Assembly: GCF_900547735.1 (NCBI RefSeq)
Contig: NZ_URHZ01000001.1
Span: forward strand, 1-64,000
Direction: 5' to 3'
DNA length: 64,000 nucleotides
Source: an uncultured Clostridium sp.
Lineage (GTDB): Bacteria > Bacillota > Clostridia > Lachnospirales > Lachnospiraceae
Of this stretch, positions 44,230-53,805 are shown in pieces (position 1 is the stretch's first letter; each line of letters begins with the position of its first letter). The translations under genes were made by a program, and so were the position numbers. Under the pieces are notes generated by a model. The model had not been told where the DNA came from and made no database searches. It worked only from the letters and a program-made list of their open reading frames with translations.

Positions 44230-45687
44230 ATGCAATTTAAAGAACTGAATATCATGCCTTCAATTATAAAGGCATTAGAAAATGAAAACTACGAAATCCC
44301 CACTCCAATCCAGGAAGAGGCCATTCCGGTTGTGTTAAGCGGTAAGGATTTGCTCGGTTGTGCGCAGACGGGCACCGGGAAGACGGCGGCGTTTGCCATT
44401 CCAACGCTTCAGATACTCAGCGAGGAAAAAATACCGCGTTGGGAGAAGCAGAATATCAGGGCTCTGGTTGTCACGCCCACCAGAGAGCTTGCCATACAAA
44501 TATATGAGAGCTTCAATACTTATGGAAAGTTCCTGGATTTAAAAACCTGTGTGGTGTTTGGTGGTGTATCTCAAAAACCACAGGAAACGAGTTTGAGACA
44601 GGGAGTCGATATCCTGGTGGCAACACCGGGAAGATTATTAGATCTCATGGATCAGAAAATCGTAAATATAGAGCACATCAAAATCCTTGTGCTGGACGAA
44701 GCCGACCGCATGCTGGACATGGGATTTATCCATGATATTAAAAAAATCATAGCCAAAACACCGACAGACAAGCAGACGCTGTTTTTCTCAGCCACAATGC
44801 CTCCGGACATTGCAAAGCTGGCGGGAAAGATTCTGAAATCACCGGTGAAGATAGAGGTGACTCCGGCGTCGACGACCGTGGATTTGATTGAGCAGTATCT
44901 GTATTATGTCGATAAAGGCAATAAAAAAGATTTACTTTTGCACATACTAAAGAATGAGAAAATCGATTCGACCCTGGTGTTTACACGAACCAAACACGGG
45001 GCCGACCGCATTGTAAAACAATTGTCGAGAAGCAAGGTGGTAGCCCAGGCAATTCACGGCGATAAATCACAGGGAGCGCGGCAGAAAGCGTTAAACGATT
45101 TTAAGAATAAAAGGTTACAGGTACTCATTGCAACCGACATTGCGGCGAGGGGCATTGATATTGATGAACTGTCCCATGTGATCAATTATGATCTGCCGGA
45201 TGTGCCGGAGACTTACGTGCACCGCATCGGCCGAACCGGCAGGGCAGGCCTCGGAGGTGTTGCAATTTCTTTCTGCGATTTTGATGAAAAAGAACAGCTT
45301 GCCGACATCGAAAAATTAATCGGTAAGAAGTTAACGGAAGTAAAAGAACATCCGTATCCTCTGGTAAACAATTTCCCGGCGGTAAAGGCAGTTCAGCCAA
45401 AGAGAGGAGCCAGAGCAGCATCCCAGGAACCGTCCTCAAAAGGGTCCCGGAAACTATCCCAGGAACCGTCCTCAAAAGGATCCCGGAAACTATCCCAGGA
45501 ACCATCCTCAAAAGGCTCCCGGAAACCATCCGCAGCGGCGCCGGTACCGGGGAGCCAGACGGCAAAGAAAAAGCAGCGGACGGCAGAGGACAGGCCGCAG
45601 GCCAGAATACAGGACAAGCCGCAAAACAGGCCGCAAAGGAGCAGAAAACCGAAAGAAAAAAGGAACCAGAACCAACTTCAAAAATAA
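44230..45687 (+). CDS. DEAD-box RNA helicase, RhlE-like
   Basis: 485-residue ATP-dependent RNA helicase. All core motifs are seen: Q motif PTPIQEEAIP, motif I AQTGTGKT, Ia PTRELA, II DEAD, III SAT, V ATDIAARGID and VI HRIGRTGR. The basic tail from residue 390 contains three 12-residue repeats (SQEPSSKGSRKL) and further Lys/Arg/Gln-rich sequence, typical of RNA-binding tails of RhlE/CshA-like proteins. The ATG follows TATAGGAGAGAAT. Helps ribosome assembly or mRNA turnover, mostly at low temperature. An ABC-F gene follows by 17 bp and may be co-transcribed. Confidence 0.93.
   Translation: MQFKELNIMPSIIKALENENYEIPTPIQEEAIPVVLSGKDLLGCAQTGTGKTAAFAIPTLQILSEEKIPRWEKQNIRALVVTPTRELAIQIYESFNTYGKFLDLKTCVVFGGVSQKPQETSLRQGVDILVATPGRLLDLMDQKIVNIEHIKILVLDEADRMLDMGFIHDIKKIIAKTPTDKQTLFFSATMPPDIAKLAGKILKSPVKIEVTPASTTVDLIEQYLYYVDKGNKKDLLLHILKNEKIDSTLVFTRTKHGADRIVKQLSRSKVVAQAIHGDKSQGARQKALNDFKNKRLQVLIATDIAARGIDIDELSHVINYDLPDVPETYVHRIGRTGRAGLGGVAISFCDFDEKEQLADIEKLIGKKLTEVKEHPYPLVNNFPAVKAVQPKRGARAASQEPSSKGSRKLSQEPSSKGSRKLSQEPSSKGSRKPSAAAPVPGSQTAKKKQRTAEDRPQARIQDKPQNRPQRSRKPKEKRNQNQLQK
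45421..45528 (+). repeat. Three 36-bp coding repeats in helicase tail
   Basis: Three head-to-tail units of 36 bp (45421, 45457, 45493), each encoding SQEPSSKGSRK plus L or P. Units differ by a few silent or single changes, so copy number may vary between strains. Confidence 0.85.
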
Positions 45688-45704
45688 CACTACAGGAGGC
45701 AGCC

Positions 45705-47459
45705 ATGATCAAGGTCCGGGATTTGTCCTATTCATATCCGCAGAAGGATTTATACCAAAAGGTTTCATTTACAATAGAAGACGATGTGCATTGCGCCTTA
45801 ATCGGTACCAACGGCACGGGAAAAAGCACGCTGCTTGATTTGCTGATGCATCAGGACGAGTATCTCTACGATGGAAAAATAGAAGTCGGCAGCACGGACC
45901 GGATCGGATATGTCAGCCAGTTTTCCCAGTTAGATCCCAAAGAAGACGTGACGGTATTTCAGTATATCAGTGAAGAATTTTTAAAGCATGAGCAGAAAAT
46001 CGCTGATTTTTGCAGGGAAATGGAGACGGCGGAAGATCTGGACCGGATTTTTGAGGAGTATCAGAAAGAACTGGACGAGTGGAATGCAATCGATGGAGAT
46101 TTCTACGAAAGCAATATTAAAAAGCGGTTAAAACTGGCCGGCTTACAGAAACTGGAAGAACAGAAGATAAACAGTCTGAGCGGCGGGGAATTTAAGCTGG
46201 TTCAGGTAATCAAGGAAATGATGCTGAGCCCGAAGTTTCTGATTATGGATGAGCCGGATGTATTTCTCGATTTCCAGCATCTGAATTCCCTGAGAAATCT
46301 GATTAACACCCATAAAGGGACGCTTCTCGTCATCACACATAACCGTTATCTGTTAAATCATTGTTTCAACAAGATACTTCATATGGAAAATATGGATGTC
46401 CAGGAGTTTGACGGAACTTATACGGAATACAACTATGAACTTCTCTCTACGAAAATCGCTTTGGCAGAGGCGGCGGCAGCCGATCAGGCAGAGATTGACC
46501 GCCAGAGCAAAATTCTTGCCAAATCCAGGGCCAGGGCATCGGAATTTGACAATGCATCCCTCGGAAGAGCCGTTCATGCAAGACAGACCCTGGTGGACCG
46601 TTTAAAGGAAAGAAAAACAAAGGCTCCTTTCGTGGATATCAAACAGCGGGAGATTCATTTCGAGACGGAGGGGGAAGTGACGGATGAATATATCCTGGAG
46701 TTGACGGACTACAGCGTTTCGTTTGATGAACAGCTTCTGGAACATGTGGATTTTCAAATGAGGCCCGGGGAGCATGCGGCAATTGTAGGCGGTAATGGAA
46801 CCGGCAAAACCACACTCCTCTGTGACATCTTTGAGAACGGGAAAGAATCCGTCAGGATAAGCGAAGAGGCGGAAACCGCTATGTTTTCACAGGTTACGGG
46901 CTCAAGATATGACGATTCAAAAACGCTGCTGGAGATTATGGCTGAAAAGGGATTCGAGGTCCCGAATGACGCCGGGAATTATCTGAAAAAATTTGGGTTT
47001 GAAGGCGATACGCTGCATCAGAAAGTGAGTGAGTTATCGGGCGGTGAAAAAGACCTGTTTCAGTTGGCGGTGCTTTCATTAGGAAAAGCAAACCTTCTGC
47101 TGATGGACGAGCCGACGGGACATCTCGATATCTACGCCCAGATTGCATTGGAGCAGGCAATTACGGAATATAAAGGAGCGGTACTCATGGTCTCCCATGA
47201 TTATTATACGGTCGCAAACTGTGTGGATTACGTGCTCTTAGTGGAAAATAATACTCTGCGCAGGATGAGCAGCCGCAGATTCCGGCAGATGGTTTATGCC
47301 AATTACTTTGACAAAGATTATCTGCTGCTGGAACAAAAGAAGAAAGAACTGGAAACCAGAATCCAGCAGCAGCTTCGGGCAAATGAATTCGAAAAAGCAA
47401 AGGATTTGATGGGGCCGCTGGAAGAATGCATCAAAAAGATGAAACCGTTAATGGCCTGA
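45705..47459 (+). CDS. ABC-F family ATPase
   Basis: 584-residue protein with two ABC ATPase domains in one chain and no membrane segment. First domain: GTNGTGKST, LSGGEF and MDEPDVFLD; linker of about 80 residues rich in Ala/Glu; second domain: GGNGTGKTT, LSGGEKD and MDEPTGHLD. A coiled-coil C-terminal tail follows. ABC-F proteins bind the ribosomal E site and act in translation quality control or antibiotic resistance; the short linker leaves the subtype open. The ATG follows CAGGAGGCAGCC. Confidence 0.9.
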   Translation: MIKVRDLSYSYPQKDLYQKVSFTIEDDVHCALIGTNGTGKSTLLDLLMHQDEYLYDGKIEVGSTDRIGYVSQFSQLDPKEDVTVFQYISEEFLKHEQKIADFCREMETAEDLDRIFEEYQKELDEWNAIDGDFYESNIKKRLKLAGLQKLEEQKINSLSGGEFKLVQVIKEMMLSPKFLIMDEPDVFLDFQHLNSLRNLINTHKGTLLVITHNRYLLNHCFNKILHMENMDVQEFDGTYTEYNYELLSTKIALAEAAAADQAEIDRQSKILAKSRARASEFDNASLGRAVHARQTLVDRLKERKTKAPFVDIKQREIHFETEGEVTDEYILELTDYSVSFDEQLLEHVDFQMRPGEHAAIVGGNGTGKTTLLCDIFENGKESVRISEEAETAMFSQVTGSRYDDSKTLLEIMAEKGFEVPNDAGNYLKKFGFEGDTLHQKVSELSGGEKDLFQLAVLSLGKANLLLMDEPTGHLDIYAQIALEQAITEYKGAVLMVSHDYYTVANCVDYVLLVENNTLRRMSSRRFRQMVYANYFDKDYLLLEQKKKELETRIQQQLRANEFEKAKDLMGPLEECIKKMKPLMA

Positions 47460-47564
47460 TGCGAAAATACCCTGAGGAACACATCCCGGGTGAACGGTAA
47501 CGGTCCGGTATAATTTACAACAAAAAGGGAGAACCTAACAAGGAAAAATAACTCCCATTTATCC

Positions 47565-47605
47565 AAAGAGGATATATTTGCACCCACAAATATATCCTCT
47601 TTTTT
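47565..47605 (+). terminator. Strong rho-independent terminator
   Basis: A perfect 16-bp stem AAAGAGGATATATTTG (47565-47580) with 47587-47602, loop CACCCA, then a T-run. It separates the helicase/ABC-F unit from the DUF255 gene. Confidence 0.92.
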
Positions 47606-47630
47606 CAAAGAAAAGAAAGGAGGTGGTTCC

Positions 47631-49702
47631 GTGGACAATCCGAACAATACACCCAATAGGTTAATCAATGAGAAATCCCCGTATCTTTTGCAGCACGCAT
47701 ATAATCCCGTGCAGTGGTATCCGTGGGGAGAAGAAGCATTTGAGAAAGCAAAGCATGAAAACAAGCCTGTTTTCCTATCTATTGGGTATAGCTGACCGGT
47801 CTGCGTTAAAGTACTTGTCACTGGTGCCATGTGATGGAAAGAGAATCATTTGAGAACCGCGTGATCGCGGAACTGTTGAACAGAAATTATGTCTGCGTAA
47901 AAGTGGACCGGGAAGAGCGCCCGGATGTGGATTCGGTCTATATGTCGGTCTGCCAGGCCATGAACGGCCAGGGCGGCTGGCCGCTTACCGTCATTATGAC
48001 GCCTGAGTGCAGGCCGTTTTTCTCGGGAACGTATTTTCCGCCCAGGGCGCGGTATGGCCGGATGGGCCTGGAAGAACTGCTGACTGCGGTGGCAGGGCGG
48101 TGGAAGGAAAACAGAGAGGAACTGTCAGGCAGCGCGGAGCGGATAGAAGCTTATCTAAAAGAGCAGGAGCAGATAACAAGGCCGGGCGAGCCTGGGATGG
48201 ATGCGGTCCATCGGGCCTTCCGGCAGTTTGCACGCAGCTTTGACGCAAAGAACGGCGGATTCGGCGGCGCTCCGAAGTTTCCTACGCCCCATAATCTGAT
48301 GTTCCTGATGGAGTATGGCGTGAGGGAGGAGAGCCGGGAGGCGCTGGACATGGCGGAAACGACGCTGGTTCAGATGTACCGGGGCGGGATTTTTGACCAT
48401 ATCGGAGGCGGATTCTCCAGGTATTCCACCGATGAAAGATGGCTGGTTCCGCATTTTGAAAAAATGCTCTATGACAATGCGCTGCTGGTTATGGCTTATT
48501 CTGAGGCCTGCATTATGACCGGACGGAAGATATATGGGTGTGTGGCAAAAAAGATACTCGAATATGTGGAACGGGAACTGACGGATGAGCAGGGCGGATT
48601 CTACTGCGGTCAGGATGCGGACAGCGACGGGGTGGAAGGGAAATATTACGTATTTACCCGGGAAGAAATAAAGAAAGTTTTGGGGAAAAAGGACGGAGAG
48701 GCATTCTGCACCAGCTATGGAATCACCAGAGAGGGAAACTTTGAAGGAAAGAACATTCCCAATCTGCTGGAGAATGAAAAATATGAACGGCTCTGTGAAA
48801 CGGAGGCGGGTGCAAAACTGTATGAATACCGCATCGGCCGGACGCATCTTCACAAGGACGATAAAATCCTCGTTTCCTGGAACGGTTTGATGATCTGCGC
48901 CTGTGCGAAAGCCGGAGCCGCGCTTGGTGAAAACCAGTATGTGGATATGGCTGTCCGGGCGGAAACGTTTATCCGTAAACACCTTGTAGAGGACGGACGC
49001 CTGCTGGTGAGGTACCGCGACGGAGACGCCGCAGGGGAGGGAAAGCTGGATGACTATGCCTGCTATATCCTTGCGCTGATGGAACTTTACAGCGTAACGT
49101 TCCGGACGGAATACCTGAGCCGGGCGGCAGCCTGGGCGGAGACGATGCTGGAACAGTTTTTTGATTGGGAAAACGGAGGATGCTATCTGTATGCAAAAGA
49201 CGGGGAGCAGCTAATTGTGAGGACAAAAGAAACCTATGACGGAGCGATGCCGTCGGGAAATTCCGTGGCGTCCAGGGTACTTCAGCAGCTTGCACAAATC
49301 ACCGGTGAGCCAAAGTGGCAGGAGGCGCTGGAAAAGCAGCTTCAATATCTGGCGGGAGCCATGGAGGAATATCCTTCGGGAAACAGTTTCGCACTGCTGA
49401 CCATGATGAATGCACTTTATTCATCCAAAGAACTGGTTTGCACGCTTTCCGACGGCTTGGATTCTGAAAAGAGAGAAAAACTGTTTGCACAGCTCGGCCG
49501 TCTGGCCGAAGCGGTACCGGGATTGTCTGTCGTAGTCAAAACGGGGGAAAATGAACGGGAGCTTGGAAGACTGGCGCCTTATACCGGTGATTATCCGGTG
49601 CCGGAGGAGGGAGCTCAGTTTTATCTTTGTTCCGGCAGCAACTGTATGCCACCCGTTACGGAGCTTTCGGTAATCCTTTCACAACTGGAGGATGGACGTT
49701 GA
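47631..49702 (+). pseudogene. DUF255 thioredoxin-fold/6-hairpin protein broken by 20-nt insertion
   Basis: The family (YyaL / spermatogenesis-associated 20-like) has an N-terminal thioredoxin-like domain and a glycosidase-like (alpha/alpha)6 body. The GTG at 47631 follows AAAGGAGGTGG and the frame reads NEKSPYLLQHAYNPVQWYPWG through FLSIGYS, then TGA at 47793. The expected continuation TCHWCHVMERESFEN begins at 47813, exactly 20 nt later, so a 20-nt insertion (47793-47812) sits directly before the CHWC motif. From GTG 47831 the rest is open to 49702. Either the gene is broken, or only a shorter body is made. No target duplication is obvious; the insert contains the palindrome GACCGGTC. Confidence 0.82.
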
Positions 49703-49824
49703 GTCCTGCCCCCAGACACCATCCCGAGGGAAGTGTATGGATTCACACGATGATGGTGGTGGGCGCGGAGAAGGAAAAGAGAATATGGAAATTTCTATGT
49801 ATATTTCGTTTTAAAGAGCTAATG

Positions 49825-50820
49825 TCAGCTCTGCATACGGGTAAAAACAGTTGGCCGGTTTAATTTACCCAGCGATAATAATTCCGAGTTCTGGCTGTAA
49901 TCCTGAAGTCCGGCGGTGCTGATCCCGGATTCATTATAAGTTTTGAAATAGTATTCGGCCGTAGCCAGGCTCATAAAAGCCGTGTACTGAGTGTAGTCCG
50001 GTGTCTGCCGGTTTGTAATGACGATTCCTTTTGGGATGCTAACACCTTCCATAACGTGAAAACAGGATATAACCGCTTCCCTGTCGTTGGCAGGCGCGGG
50101 AACATGGCTTTTCTGGTAAGCGGTTTTGACAAAGCGGGCAGGGGGCGTGTAATCTCCAGGCAGGCCGATTGTACCGGCGCCCTGTCCAAAGGGAGTAAGC
50201 TTTACAGAATTCCACCTTGCTTCCGGCCTTTGAAATGTCTCTATATTTAAATAATTGCGCAGGTTGGTCATATGCCAGGAAAAATCCGGACTGTTTGACA
50301 GGATTCCCAAAGGATTATTCCAGATATACAGACCGCCTGCCATTTTTTCGATTACCGCGCATCTGCCGCTCTGCTCCGCAATAATCCAGTGAAGAGGAGC
50401 AACGGATTGCGTAATATTGTCCTTTGTGCCGACAATGCGGACGTTATCGAGGAGGCCGGCTGCCTGCTCCACGGATGCACAGTTTCCCAAAAGATAACCC
50501 AGAAGCTCATTGGCGGCGATTGACACCGTGGATGTGTCATGTGGATTTTCTTCATCATACTGGGCGAATCCGGGAAAATAAAGGGCTGCGGCCGCAAATC
50601 CTTTTTCGTTTACCCCGTCTGCAAATGCAAGGTGAGAAATAGTCTGGCCAATACCGATAAAACAAAAACGGTTTTGAAATGTCTGCCCGTTCAGGGTGCT
50701 GTTCCATTGATAGTTCCTGGGTACAATGTATAACTCGGGATCAAGGGGATAGGAAAAATCCATGGTACGGCCCAGAAAAGTATTATCCTGAAGGGTTTGT
50801 AAGGTCATTGCTGTGCACAT
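49825..50820 (-). CDS. Choloylglycine hydrolase family amidase (BSH/PVA-like)
   Basis: 331-residue Ntn hydrolase. After removal of Met the N-terminal nucleophile Cys2 is exposed. Also present are R18 and D21 (GRTMDF), an NNP-type segment IWNNPLGILSNSP for the Asn of the oxyanion hole, and ARFVKTAY carrying the late Arg. Where bile salt hydrolases mostly carry Asn near position 81/82 (NFPGY), this has YFPGF, which is closer to penicillin V acylases. It cleaves conjugated bile acids, penicillin V or other N-acyl amides; the substrate is open. Rather few hydrophobic signals, so cytosolic. It converges with the DUF255 gene. Confidence 0.88.
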   Translation of the reverse strand: MCTAMTLQTLQDNTFLGRTMDFSYPLDPELYIVPRNYQWNSTLNGQTFQNRFCFIGIGQTISHLAFADGVNEKGFAAAALYFPGFAQYDEENPHDTSTVSIAANELLGYLLGNCASVEQAAGLLDNVRIVGTKDNITQSVAPLHWIIAEQSGRCAVIEKMAGGLYIWNNPLGILSNSPDFSWHMTNLRNYLNIETFQRPEARWNSVKLTPFGQGAGTIGLPGDYTPPARFVKTAYQKSHVPAPANDREAVISCFHVMEGVSIPKGIVITNRQTPDYTQYTAFMSLATAEYYFKTYNESGISTAGLQDYSQNSELLSLGKLNRPTVFTRMQS

Positions 50821-51071
50821 GGAAAGACCTCCTGCGTGTTTAATCTATTTATGTGTATTCCGGAAATTGAAAACTATACATGCTGATTTACCGCATTAAT
50901 ACAGTTGCAAAGAAAAGATTTCATCCTAAGCGTTTTTAGGGATGGCAGTCAAACAGGGCATCGTCAAATTTTAATATCTGTGATATAATCACTGGACAGG
51001 CCTATGAACAGCCGGGATGCAGAGGGACTTTGCAGTTCTCTGCATTTATTTTTTTCATAAGGAAGAGGCAG

Positions 51072-52532
51072 ATGGATAAACAGGAAAATAATCATTTTAA
51101 TAATTACGAACTGTCCGATACAATTCTCAGCGCACTGAAGGTGCTGGGGTATCAGACGCCGACGGAGATACAGAAGTCGGTCATACCGGTTATGTTATCG
51201 GGCGCCAATGTACTTTCAAAGGCTCCCACCGGGAGCGGGAAAACGGCGGCGTTTGCAATTCCGGTCTGTGAGAATGTGATCTGGGAGGAGAACCTTCCGC
51301 AGGCTCTAATTCTGGAACCCACCAGGGAACTGACGGAACAGGTGCGGGATGAAGTCTTTTTTATCGGCAGGCTGAAGCGGTTAAAGGTTGCGGCCGTATA
51401 CGGCGGTTTTCCCATTGACAAGCAGATTCAGACCTTGAAACAGAAGTCCCATATCATAGTGGGAACGCCGGGGCGTGTCATGGATCATATCCGCCGCGAA
51501 ACTTTAAAGCTGAGCCAGGTGAGATGGGTTGTAATCGACGAGGCGGATTTAATGCTGGATATGGGATTTGCCGACGAGGTAAAAGAAATTCTGGCGCAAG
51601 TCCCGGAACATGCAGGGATTTCTCTTTTTTCCGCCACACTGAAGCCGGAGATCTGCCGGTTGACGGAAGGATTCATGCAGGAAGCCGTCACCGTGGCGTG
51701 TGATGCGCAGCAGGAAGAGGAACCTGCTATTGAACAGAAGCTGTATGAAACGGAACCGGACGACAAATACGATACCTTCATTAGAGCGCTGAAGCTGGAG
51801 AATCCGGAGAGCGCCATCATCTTTTGCGGGACTAGGGAGATGGTGAATGTCCTGTTTCAAAAATTGAGGCGGAACCGGATTTTCTGCGGAATGCTGCACG
51901 GCGATATGGAGCAGAAGGAACGTTTGAAAACCGTCAATGCGTTTCGGAGAGGCGGTTTCCGCTTTTTGATTGCGACCGATGTAGCAGCCAGGGGCATTGA
52001 TTTCAAGGACATTACCCATGTATTCAATTATGACTTCCCAACCGGAAGGGAAACCTACGTCCACCGGATTGGACGCACCGGCAGAAACGGAAAAACAGGG
52101 ACGGCGGTAAGTCTGGTCTGCGAAGAGGATCTACGGATGCTCAAGATGGTGGAGGAATTCACCGGCCGGACCTTTGAGATCGGGAAATGCCCGGAAGTGG
52201 AACAGGCGGCCGAGAAAAAATTCTGGGCAAGCCAGCGGGCCAAAACGGAAGTAAAAACGCAGAACGGCAGCGGATTTACCAAAGAAATCATGAGACTGTC
52301 CATCGGCGGAGGCCGGAAATCCAAAATCAGGGCCAATGATATCGTTGCCACCATCTGCAGTATTGAGGGAGTGGAAGTGACGGATATCGGAATCATCGAC
52401 ATCAGGGACAGCTTAAGCTATGTGGAAATACTAAACCGGAAAGGCGCTCTTGTTCTGGAAGCTTTGCAGAACAAAACCTTAAAAGGAAAGGTGAGAAAGG
52501 TGAAAAGCGTCAGGGCTCCGGGGATGATTTAA
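51072..52532 (+). CDS. dbpA: DEAD-box RNA helicase DbpA/YxiN-like
   Basis: 486-residue RNA helicase with Q motif TPTEIQKSVIP, motif I APTGSGKT, PTRELTEQV, motif II DEAD, SAT and HRIGRTGR. The C-terminal 75 residues (SIGGGRKSKIRANDIVATI, GIIDIRDSLSYVEI) form the DbpA RNA-binding domain that targets 23S rRNA hairpin 92, so a role in large-subunit assembly is expected. The ATG at 51072 follows GGAAGAGGCAG; an earlier in-frame start at 51030 lacks a site. Separate from the other helicase at 44230, which has a basic tail instead. Confidence 0.92.
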   Translation: MDKQENNHFNNYELSDTILSALKVLGYQTPTEIQKSVIPVMLSGANVLSKAPTGSGKTAAFAIPVCENVIWEENLPQALILEPTRELTEQVRDEVFFIGRLKRLKVAAVYGGFPIDKQIQTLKQKSHIIVGTPGRVMDHIRRETLKLSQVRWVVIDEADLMLDMGFADEVKEILAQVPEHAGISLFSATLKPEICRLTEGFMQEAVTVACDAQQEEEPAIEQKLYETEPDDKYDTFIRALKLENPESAIIFCGTREMVNVLFQKLRRNRIFCGMLHGDMEQKERLKTVNAFRRGGFRFLIATDVAARGIDFKDITHVFNYDFPTGRETYVHRIGRTGRNGKTGTAVSLVCEEDLRMLKMVEEFTGRTFEIGKCPEVEQAAEKKFWASQRAKTEVKTQNGSGFTKEIMRLSIGGGRKSKIRANDIVATICSIEGVEVTDIGIIDIRDSLSYVEILNRKGALVLEALQNKTLKGKVRKVKSVRAPGMI

Positions 52533-52635
52533 GTGGCTAAGCCGGATTTTTCAGGCGAAAATATTGAAAGCAGGGACTAAGAAAACCGACGGATAAAACT
52601 AAACATCACGATTAAATGAAAGAGATTTTGACGAA

Positions 52636-52677
52636 TGAGACGGAAACCGGAGAAAAGCCGGTATCCGTCTCATTTTT
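52636..52677 (+). terminator. Rho-independent terminator
   Basis: TGAGACGG...ACCGG pairs with CCGGT..CCGTCTCA around AGAAAAG, with a TTTTT tail. It ends dbpA. Confidence 0.88.
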
Positions 52678-52834
52678 GTATGGAGGCCCGGAATTCTTTT
52701 TATATCATTCTTAATAACTATAATAAAACATTCAATATAATTATTTGCTATTAAAAAGAGGATATTTTATTATGAAACTAAGGAGCAGACGGGCCGGTGA
52801 GACAGACCGGATATCATTGGAAGAGGTGTGAAAA

Positions 52835-53686
52835 ATGGAAAAAATAAAATTGAACAACGGTGTACAAATGCCCCGGACGGGTTTTGGCGTATTTCAGATT
52901 ACGGATCAAAAACAGTGCGGAGAATGCGTATTGGAGGCATTGAAAACGGGTTACCGCATGATTGATACGGCAGCATGCTACGGGAACGAAAAGGCGGTAG
53001 GGAATGCTGTCTTACAAAGCGGCGTTGCCAGAGATGAGATATTTCTTGTCTCGAAAGTGTGGATTCAGGATTCCGGTTATGAGAAGACCATGAAATCTTT
53101 CCGGAAAACTCTTGAAAATTTGCAGACGGATTATCTGGATTTATATCTGATTCACATGCCCTGCGGAGATTATCACGGCAGTTGGCGTGCCATGGAGGAA
53201 CTGCTCAGGAGTGGGAGGGTAAGGGCGATAGGAGTTTGCAATTTCCTGTCCGACCGCCTGATGGATTTGATTTTGAGCCATAAGATCGTTCCGGCGGTGA
53301 ACCAGATAGAGATGCATCCCTTCTGCCAGCAAAGGGAGCTTCGCAGAGTGATGGAACAATATGATATTAAAACCATGGCCTGGGCGCCGTTTGCAGAGGG
53401 GAGAAATGGGATATTCCAGAATGATATTCTGTCCGGAATCGGAGCGGTTTATCATAAGACGCCCGCGCAGGTGGCGCTCCGCTGGCTCAGGCAGGAGGGA
53501 ATTATTGCAATCCCAAAGTCTGTTCACAGAAAACGGATGGAACAGAACCTGGATGTGGATGATTTCAGCCTCACGGACAAAGAGATGGAAAAAATCAGAG
53601 ATATGGATACGGGCAACAGTATGATCCTTGCGATACACAGTCCGGATGAAGTTTACCGGCTGCATGGAATCAAATTTGAGCAGTAA
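52835..53686 (+). CDS. Aldo/keto reductase
   Basis: 283-residue NAD(P)H-dependent carbonyl reductase. Catalytic residues are visible: DTAACYGNE (Asp and Tyr), SKVW (Lys) and LIHMP (His); IPKSVHRKRMEQN binds the cofactor's phosphate. The family's normal length is about 280. The ATG follows GGAAGAGGTGTGAAAA. It is transcribed in the same direction as the flavodoxin-like lipoprotein that follows by 60 bp, and such pairs occur with a divergent LysR regulator, as here (54481-55368). Confidence 0.92.
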   Translation: MEKIKLNNGVQMPRTGFGVFQITDQKQCGECVLEALKTGYRMIDTAACYGNEKAVGNAVLQSGVARDEIFLVSKVWIQDSGYEKTMKSFRKTLENLQTDYLDLYLIHMPCGDYHGSWRAMEELLRSGRVRAIGVCNFLSDRLMDLILSHKIVPAVNQIEMHPFCQQRELRRVMEQYDIKTMAWAPFAEGRNGIFQNDILSGIGAVYHKTPAQVALRWLRQEGIIAIPKSVHRKRMEQNLDVDDFSLTDKEMEKIRDMDTGNSMILAIHSPDEVYRLHGIKFEQ

Positions 53687-53745
53687 TAGATCGTAAGCAA
53701 CAGCAAAAGGAAGAAGAAATAAATCAGGAACAGGAGAAGCAATTG

Positions 53746-53805
53746 ATGAACGGAAAATTAATGAACGGAAAATTAATGAGTGGAATATTCATGAACGGAA
53801 GAAAG
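53746..53805 (+). repeat. Repeated start region (15-bp units)
   Basis: ATGAACGGAAAATTA occurs twice exactly, then twice with changes, giving in-frame ATGs at 53746, 53761, 53776 and 53791. All yield M-N/S-G-K/I/R peptides before the signal sequence. Confidence 0.8.

Noticed and set aside
48155..48982. 275-codon minus-strand ORF inside the DUF255 gene
   Set aside because: Opposite the strongly conserved glycosidase-like body and without ribosome site or protein-like pattern.
52772..52831. 19-codon possible leader peptide before the aldo/keto reductase
   Set aside because: An ATG and in-frame TGA exist, but there is no ribosome site, attenuator or codon signature to support translation.
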